NCBI RefSeq assembly: GCF_015062615.1 | Contig: NZ_SUUH01000002.1 | Coordinates: 62,001-126,000 of the forward strand | Direction: 5' to 3' | Source of the DNA: Denitrobacterium detoxificans | Lineage (GTDB): Bacteria > Actinomycetota > Coriobacteriia > Coriobacteriales > Eggerthellaceae | Length of the DNA stretch: 64,000 nucleotides | In this document: positions 59,081 through 64,000 of the stretch, piece after piece | Position numbering within the stretch: the first letter of the stretch is position 1 | Layout: every line of letters begins with the position of its first letter | Program-made: the position numbers and the translations under genes | Notes under the pieces: model-generated | The model's input: only the letters and a program-made list of their open reading frames with translations | The model's database searches: none | What the model was told of the DNA's origin: nothing

Positions 59081-60777
59081 TATGCACGGTATGCAAGTAC
59101 ACGCCTACTGAGCTCTTTGCGGGTTTTGGCCAGTCGTGCCAGACCCTGGAACATATGGCCAACGATTTCGATTTGTCCGATAGCGTTGCACACGTTAACT
59201 TGTGTGGCTTCGGTAAGACGGTTATTCAGAATGCCCTTGCCGGAGATGCCAATCAATTGGTTCTGGTGAACTGCTGCGATACGATGCGTCGCGTTTACGA
59301 GGTCGTTCGTGATTGCAGAGAGGAAGATGGGAACTCGTTTACGTACCTCATGGACTTGCCTCATTCGTGTGGCCCATGCCAGGTGGATGCTCTTGCGCGT
59401 GAGCTGATTAAGTTGAAGGACTCCTACGCAAAGCAGATGGGATGTGCTTTCAGCTTGTCGGCGTGCCAGGCTGCATTTCAACGACCAAAGCCATGGGAGG
59501 GCGCATACGTAGGCGTGCTTGGCGTGCGCGTGGGCGCCGAGCTTCGGGCCATGATAGAAGATGCGTTTCAGCTCCCCATCCGCAACCTTACATGCACGGG
59601 CAATCGCATGTTGGATATGCCCGCCGAAGCGCTTGCCACGAGCGACGAGGAGACGTTCTTCCGCGCATACGCACAGGCTCTGCTGGCGCAGATTCCCTGT
59701 CGTCGCATGAACGACCCTCATGCGCGACGAGCGCTGTTCGAGGACCCCAACTTGAAGGGGGTCGTATATCACTGCATGAAGTTTTGCGATTTCTACGGGC
59801 CGGAATATGCGCTCGCGGCCAAAGAACTGCACGTGCCTATGTTGCGCATCGAATCAGATTTCTCGTTGCAAAGCGCTGAACAGCTGCGCACGCGCATTGA
59901 GGCGTTTGCCGAAACGCTGCACTCGAGCCGGACGCATACGACCAAGCATATTCAGGGGGATACATCTATGACGAAGGGCGAAATGGCCAAAAGCGGACGT
60001 CCGATATACGTGGCGGGCATTGATAGCGGCTCCACGAGTACCGATGTCGTTATTCTGAACGATGCGGGCGATATCGTTGCGACGCAAATCATACCCACAG
60101 GAGGAGGCGCAAAGAAGAGCGCAGAGGCGTGTCTGGCGGCGGCATTGGAACAAGCGGGCATGAGGCGCGAGGACGTGTTCAATGTGGTTACCACGGGGTA
60201 TGGTCGTGCGTACATCACCGAGGGCGATGACTCGGTAACGGAAATCACCTGCCATGCGAAGGGGGCGCATTACCTGAACCCACGTGTACGCACCATCATT
60301 GACATCGGAGGCCAGGATAACAAGGCCATTCGCATCGACGATGCGGGCAATGTCGTAAATTTCGCCATGAATGATAAATGCGCAGCTGGAACGGGTCGCT
60401 TTCTGGAGATGATGGCACGCGCCCTTCAGATTTCCCTCGATGACATGAGCGTTATGGGCTTGGAGTGGAATGAGGACATCACCATCTCGAGCATGTGCTC
60501 GGTGTTTGCGGAATCCGAGGTTGTGAGCCTGGTGGCTCAAAGCAAGGCCGTTCCCGATATCGTCCATGGGCTCAATAATTCCGTCGCTTCGAAAATCTCG
60601 TCGCTCGTACGACGTGTTGGCGCGGAAGAGTCGTTCATGATGACGGGTGGCGTGGCGCAAAATGCCGGCGTTGTCGATGCAATTGAGCGTAAGCTCCAAA
60701 CGAAGCTCTACATATCCGACAAGGCGCAGCTATGCGGCGCGTTGGGAGCAGCGCTTTTTGCGCTTGAGCAGGAATAG
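59077..60777 (+). CDS. Fusion of a 2-hydroxyacyl-CoA dehydratase subunit with its HgdC-type ATPase activator
   Basis: 566 residues. Residues 1-285 form a second HGD-D subunit, beginning CTVCKYTPTELFAGFG, with LVNCCDTMRRVYE and GVVYHCMKFCDF...PMLRIESD. Residues 310-566 form the ASKHA-fold activator (BadF/BcrAD/HgdC, PF01869): AGIDSGSTSTD (phosphate-1), VTTGYGR, DIGGQD (409-414, phosphate-2). C435 in NDKCAAGTG and C474 in SSMCSVF are 39 residues apart, as in the cluster-bridging cysteines of HgdC. The activator half uses ATP to fire an electron into the dehydratase. These are usually separate genes, as in E. coli yjiM-yjiL. A start codon with a good RBS remains at Met298. The ATGA overlap couples it to the upstream subunit. 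Confidence 0.9.
   Translation: MICTVCKYTPTELFAGFGQSCQTLEHMANDFDLSDSVAHVNLCGFGKTVIQNALAGDANQLVLVNCCDTMRRVYEVVRDCREEDGNSFTYLMDLPHSCGPCQVDALARELIKLKDSYAKQMGCAFSLSACQAAFQRPKPWEGAYVGVLGVRVGAELRAMIEDAFQLPIRNLTCTGNRMLDMPAEALATSDEETFFRAYAQALLAQIPCRRMNDPHARRALFEDPNLKGVVYHCMKFCDFYGPEYALAAKELHVPMLRIESDFSLQSAEQLRTRIEAFAETLHSSRTHTTKHIQGDTSMTKGEMAKSGRPIYVAGIDSGSTSTDVVILNDAGDIVATQIIPTGGGAKKSAEACLAAALEQAGMRREDVFNVVTTGYGRAYITEGDDSVTEITCHAKGAHYLNPRVRTIIDIGGQDNKAIRIDDAGNVVNFAMNDKCAAGTGRFLEMMARALQISLDDMSVMGLEWNEDITISSMCSVFAESEVVSLVAQSKAVPDIVHGLNNSVASKISSLVRRVGAEESFMMTGGVAQNAGVVDAIERKLQTKLYISDKAQLCGALGAALFALEQE
59954..59970 (+). promoter_or_regulatory. Internal ribosome-binding site and start before the activator domain
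   Basis: AGGGGGA (59954-59960) lies 7 nt before an in-frame ATG (59968), Met298 of the fusion. This is a few residues before the AGIDSGST motif, where free activators begin. It looks like the start of a once-separate gene. Confidence 0.5.
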
Positions 60778-60793
60778 CGAAAGGGGAGAACTG

Positions 60794-60872
60794 TTAGAAC
60801 ACCACGACGCAGTTCTTGCCCTTCGCCTTGGCGGCATACAACGCGTCATCTACGCGTCGAAGCACGTCAGGC
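60794..60872 (-). other. Out-of-frame 3' end of the GGDEF gene (frameshift)
   Basis: Read on the - strand one base out of the preceding frame, 60871-60794 encodes PDVLRRVDDALYAAKAKGKN, then CVVVF and TAA (60796-60794). This is the standard C-terminal helix of GGDEF domains. The upstream frame instead stops at TGA (60869-60867). One surplus base near 60872 explains both. Confidence 0.85.
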
Positions 60873-62579
60873 GGATTCCCCGCGCCGTACTTGCGTTACG
60901 CCCAGGCTGACGGTCTGGGTTTCCATGCCGGGTTCTTCAATGCCGGCAAAGTGCTGACGAATGCTTTCCGCTACGCGAGCTGCGGCATCGGCGTTGCAGT
61001 TTCCCAGAAGCACCATGAACTCTTCGCCACCCCAGCGTCCTGCTACGCCTTCGAGGGGGTATGTGCGCGAGAATCGGCGAAGCGTGCCACCTAGGTGCTG
61101 AAGCACCGTGTCGCCCGCTTTGTGGCCGTAGGTATCGTTAATCGCCTTGAAGTTGTCGATATCGAGCATGATGAGCGATGTTTCGCCGCTGTCCAGGGGC
61201 GAAAATCCTCCGACGGCTGGTTGTCCGCCTACGGCAACTTCGATGCGGCGTTCGATTTCGCCGCGGTTGTAGAGTCCGGTGAGGGTATCCATGCGCGCCA
61301 TAATGTCGAGCTTTCGGTTTGCTTCCTCCAGCTCGTCCGTGACGGCTTGAATAAAGGTGGCCAGGCGCAGCGTGGGCGTGCTTCCCATGTGAATCTGGTC
61401 GTTTCCCACCTGGTTTGCGTAGGGAATATGGTCTGCGGCCTTGCCTTCGCGTAGGGCCAGAATCACGAGCGATACGTTGTTCTGGTACACCGATGACCCC
61501 GTGCGGATGAATTCCGAGGCTGAATACATGCCGTACGTGGGAGCGACTTCTTGGAAGGGGCGGGTCTCCTGTGCGATTTGATCGCCCCAGAACACATGAC
61601 GCGAAGCGCATGATACCGCCAGAATGCCTTCGGGCTTGAAGCGACGAATGATCGTTGCGGCTTCGCGTGCATCGCGCAGGATGGCATCGGGGTCGCCATA
61701 GGCAATACGCATGGTGCGTGCATTGCTGATGTCGCTTGTAAGCACGAGCGAGCCCTCGGGCGTGCAGAAGATGGGTTCACGCGTGATGCTCACGCCGTCC
61801 TGCTGGAATGCCAGCGGGAACGCGCGAATGGTATTTGCGAAGGACTCATCGTTTTCAGCGTGCAGGTAATGGCGATATGCCTCGAATGCGGGCTTTCCGT
61901 CGAACTCGTGAACGATGTTGCCTTCGGATTTCGTTACTTGCAGTTCGCGTCCCAAGGGCTTCCATCCCGAAATGAAGAGCGAAGTCACGTGTAGGCGTGG
62001 GCCGCAAAGCGCGGCGTACACGATGGACTTGTCTGCGCAGGTTCCTGCCGAGGAGATGACGCGCGCGTCGGGTTTGTTGATCACGGGGAAGAAGGCTGCG
62101 CCGCCTGCCAGGTGAATCGATGGGTTCAGCGCCCCAAGCTGGTCGCAGAGTTCCGTCATGGAGGAAAGCTCGAGCGTGGTGAAGAGCTGCACGGCACGTA
62201 CGTAGCTTAGGCCATTGACTTCCTTTGTGATGATGCTCCCCGCGTTGATTCCTTGTTCATTGGTTTCGGCAAGGGGCAGTTGCCCGACATGCACGTATGA
62301 GCGGGTGTCTTCGAAAAGCCAGCAGCAGATTGTCATGCTCTCGGGGACGTTTTCGGCGTTGACGATGTTGTTGTAGGTGGATGCGCCAATGTATGGGGCG
62401 CCCGGAAAGATGTCCTCGATGATGCTCGCAGCATGCGTGAGCATCGAGAAATCGGTTGAGCACGAGCAGATGTTGAAGAATGCCGTGGAATCGGGGATGG
62501 CATCTCGCTGTGCGGCGATTTTCGACAGTTCGTCTTTGAGCGATTCGTCGTCGTGGTAGATGATTTGGTAAAGCTTCAC
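60867..62579 (-). CDS. FIST-domain diguanylate cyclase (GGDEF), 3' end frameshifted
   Basis: 570 residues as read. The N-terminal ~390 residues match FIST N and C sensor domains (small-ligand, possibly amino-acid sensing): FFNICSCSTDFSML, GASTYNNI, AGGAAFFP. A linker with a short coiled coil (EELEEANRKLDIMARMD) leads into GGDEF: DTLTGLYNRG, IMLDIDNFKAINDTYGHKAGD, and RWGGEEF (GGEEF 517-521, an active-site variant that normally works). It would make cyclic di-GMP in response to a ligand. The frame stops at ...VRRGESA, but the missing helix is present one base out of frame, so the true gene probably ended at 60794. GTG 62579 follows AAGGA at a long 11 nt. The gene is convergent with the dehydratase operon, 17 nt from the restored end. 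Confidence 0.88.
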   Translation of the reverse strand: MKLYQIIYHDDESLKDELSKIAAQRDAIPDSTAFFNICSCSTDFSMLTHAASIIEDIFPGAPYIGASTYNNIVNAENVPESMTICCWLFEDTRSYVHVGQLPLAETNEQGINAGSIITKEVNGLSYVRAVQLFTTLELSSMTELCDQLGALNPSIHLAGGAAFFPVINKPDARVISSAGTCADKSIVYAALCGPRLHVTSLFISGWKPLGRELQVTKSEGNIVHEFDGKPAFEAYRHYLHAENDESFANTIRAFPLAFQQDGVSITREPIFCTPEGSLVLTSDISNARTMRIAYGDPDAILRDAREAATIIRRFKPEGILAVSCASRHVFWGDQIAQETRPFQEVAPTYGMYSASEFIRTGSSVYQNNVSLVILALREGKAADHIPYANQVGNDQIHMGSTPTLRLATFIQAVTDELEEANRKLDIMARMDTLTGLYNRGEIERRIEVAVGGQPAVGGFSPLDSGETSLIMLDIDNFKAINDTYGHKAGDTVLQHLGGTLRRFSRTYPLEGVAGRWGGEEFMVLLGNCNADAAARVAESIRQHFAGIEEPGMETQTVSLGVTQVRRGESA

Positions 62580-62636
62580 TGCGGAACGCGTCCTTCCGGA
62601 GCCGATGGTGCGTATGCGTCGAAGCGCATCTACTCA

Positions 62637-62642
62637 ATTATA
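62637..62642 (-). promoter_or_regulatory. -10 element (TATAAT) of the GGDEF gene
   Basis: A perfect TATAAT on the - strand (62642-62637) lies 58 nt before the start codon. The best -35 at 18 bp is only TTACGA, within the loop region of the terminator hairpin of the gene upstream. Confidence 0.45.
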
Positions 62643-62645
62643 AGC

Positions 62646-62686
62646 GCTGCCCTGCCAATTTCGTAAGGCCGAATTGGCAGGGCAGC
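62646..62686 (-). terminator. Hairpin after the FAD oxidoreductase gene
   Basis: Perfect 15-bp arms GCTGCCCTGCCAATT (62646-62660) and AATTGGCAGGGCAGC (62672-62686) surround an 11-nt loop. On the - strand it is followed by GCGCTTATAATT, not a clean T-run. It serves best as the terminator of the oxidoreductase and abuts the -10 of the GGDEF gene. Confidence 0.55.
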
Positions 62687-62749
62687 ATAGAGGTGCGATG
62701 GGCGGATGTCTACAGGGGGGGGATGCCCACCGCGGGATGAAGGAGAGGG

Positions 62750-64000
62750 CTAGATTGCGCGTCCAGCGTCGTTGCCGGCCTGGATGGCCTTCGCGATGTT
62801 GAACGGTGCGGCGGCGTCACCCACGGTGTAGACCTCGGAAACGCCCGTGCCTGCGGAAATATCCTCGTTGGGTTGCATATCGCCTACGTTTACGATGGCA
62901 TCGCAGTCGAGTTCCACGTCAACGCCGGCCACGGCCGAAGAGATGACGAGCTTGCCGTCGGATGCGCTCTTGATGGTGCTTTCGGGCCATGCCTTCACGC
63001 CCAGGCTGTACAAGGCGGTGGTCATGAAGCGATGAGCATGCTGGCTCTGCTGCATATCGAGCGCGTCGTTGCCGTTCGGCGTGACGATGTTGACCTTCTT
63101 CTTGTGGACCGTGAGCCACAGGGCGGTGTCAAACGCCTGCGCGCTCGATCCGTATACGACCACGTTTTCGCCCATATCGGCGGAAAGGAAGTCTTCAAGG
63201 TCGATAACGGTGGCACCGCTCACGTTCAGCTCGGGTCGTACGCCACCCGTGGCGATGACCAGCGCATCGGGGGCTTCCTGACCGATGGTGTCGGCGGTGA
63301 CTTCGGTGTTCGTCTTCACGGTAACGCCGGCCAGCTCGCACTGGCGCTTCAGGTAGGCGATGAGGTCCTCCAGGTTCTCGTGCTCGCCCTTGACGTTGTG
63401 CGCAAACTGGAGCGAACCGCCTACGGAGCTCTTCTTCTCGAACAGCGTTACATCGTGACCGCGCAGGGCGGCAATGCGCGCGGCTTCCATGCCAGCGGGG
63501 CCAGCGCCCACGACCATGACCTTCTTCTTGGAAGCGGCTTCGGGCAGCTCGTAGGTTGCCGGTCCGTTTGCGCGCATGACGCGCTGGGTCAGGGCGTTCA
63601 CGCGGCAGTAGCTCATCATAGCGTTCATTTCGTTGCTGCCAGCGTGGCAGTGCAGGCAACGGGTGCAGGGAGCGATTTCGTCGATGCGGCCCTCGCGCAG
63701 CTTGTTCACGTATTCGGTGTCAACGGTGAGCGGGCGATTCATCATATAGAAGTCGACCTTGCCGTCGGCCAGGGCTTCTTCGAAGAAGTTCGGCGCATGG
63801 GCGGGATCCATGTAGGTAACGCAGCCTACGGGAACCTTCAGCTCCTTCTTGTACATGGCCGCGATGTCCAGCAGCATGCCCGCACCGCTGTGGTTGCCAA
63901 TGAGCTTGCCGCCCCAGTGCTTGCTGAAGTCCCACTGGGTGCCATAGCCCGTGGCGCCTTCCACGCCGTTCAGCAGGAAGTACAGGTCGCTGCCAAACTG
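62750..64000 (-). CDS. FAD/[4Fe-4S] oxidoreductase, 2,4-dienoyl-CoA reductase (OYE-like) family, 5' partial
   Basis: At least 416 residues; the frame runs off the right window edge, so the start and most of the N-terminal OYE/FMN barrel are missing. Visible parts: the end of the barrel (VDFYMMNRPLTVD); a cysteine cluster CTRCLHCH...YCRVNA that would bind [4Fe-4S]; an FAD-binding Rossmann motif VMVVGAGPAGMEAARIAAL; a second dinucleotide domain with VVVYGSSAQAFDTALWL; and the C-terminal VYTVGDAAAPFNIAKAIQAG. Relatives include FadH, BaiCD and many Eggerthella-type reductases of enoates, steroids and plant compounds. The usual GxGxxG of the NAD site is GSSAQA here, so the electron donor may differ. 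The substrate cannot be predicted. Confidence 0.88.
   Translation of the reverse strand, partial: QFGSDLYFLLNGVEGATGYGTQWDFSKHWGGKLIGNHSGAGMLLDIAAMYKKELKVPVGCVTYMDPAHAPNFFEEALADGKVDFYMMNRPLTVDTEYVNKLREGRIDEIAPCTRCLHCHAGSNEMNAMMSYCRVNALTQRVMRANGPATYELPEAASKKKVMVVGAGPAGMEAARIAALRGHDVTLFEKKSSVGGSLQFAHNVKGEHENLEDLIAYLKRQCELAGVTVKTNTEVTADTIGQEAPDALVIATGGVRPELNVSGATVIDLEDFLSADMGENVVVYGSSAQAFDTALWLTVHKKKVNIVTPNGNDALDMQQSQHAHRFMTTALYSLGVKAWPESTIKSASDGKLVISSAVAGVDVELDCDAIVNVGDMQPNEDISAGTGVSEVYTVGDAAAPFNIAKAIQAGNDAGRAI

Noticed and set aside
62715..62722. G8 tract upstream of the oxidoreductase stop as a phase-variation site
   Set aside because: It lies outside any gene, downstream of the stop codon, so slippage would not alter a protein.

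Overview
The window comes from an anaerobic, moderately high-GC actinomycete, most likely class Coriobacteriia, family Eggerthellaceae. This is inferred from protein style: LPKTG anchors followed by AKRRRED-type tails, giant InlB-repeat surface proteins, a 2-hydroxyacyl-CoA dehydratase system with its ATPase activator, and an Fe-S/FAD reductase of the 2,4-dienoyl-CoA reductase type. No rRNA, tRNA, CRISPR array, integrase or transposase gene was found. Genus and species cannot be fixed from the sequence alone.

Left two thirds (1-43962): two giant surface-protein genes lie in tandem on the + strand. The first is cut by the left window edge. It is about 3,485 codons of InlB/Listeria-Bacteroides B-repeats ending in an LPKTG sorting signal, followed unusually by a further ~235-residue basic, Ala/Arg-rich tail. 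A 749-nt intergenic stretch follows, holding a three-way-junction fold, a 12-bp hairpin, and a palindrome that overlaps a candidate promoter. The second gene is one intact frame of about 10,917 codons: signal peptide, Ser/Ala-rich stalk, about 4,100 residues of BspA-like (DUF285) leucine-rich repeats with three CUB-like modules near their end, about 6,000 residues of InlB B-repeats with MucBP-like units, and an Ala-rich C-terminus with no LPXTG or membrane anchor. A strong intrinsic terminator follows.

Middle (44000-53400): a PD-(D/E)XK-like (DUF559/Vsr-like) gene is bracketed by two outward-pointing copies of a ~125-bp repeat. Next come a membrane acyltransferase and a TagB/TagF-like glycerophosphotransferase, both plausibly making or decorating a cell-surface polymer, and D-aminoacyl-tRNA deacylase. 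On the - strand follow a SAM methyltransferase, a fusion of an XRE DNA-binding domain to an AlaA-type aminotransferase, and NH3-dependent NAD synthetase. A 233-nt nested inverted-repeat element lies next to the 3' end of a cation-efflux gene.

Right (53400-64000): two divergent cation diffusion facilitators. The second is followed within 15 nt by a Y-family DNA polymerase and its small overlapping partner. A two-gene operon then encodes a 2-hydroxyacyl-CoA dehydratase, with the second subunit fused to the HgdC-type activator. Convergent to it is a FIST-GGDEF diguanylate cyclase whose last ~25 residues are cut off by a one-base frameshift. The window ends inside an FAD/Fe-S oxidoreductase gene.

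The most unusual items are the ~1.1-MDa exported protein with no anchor, the long tail behind an LPXTG signal, two enzyme fusions that each keep an internal ribosome-binding site and start codon, and two multi-branched intergenic elements. Intergenic structures were found by eye and no folding or homology search was run.
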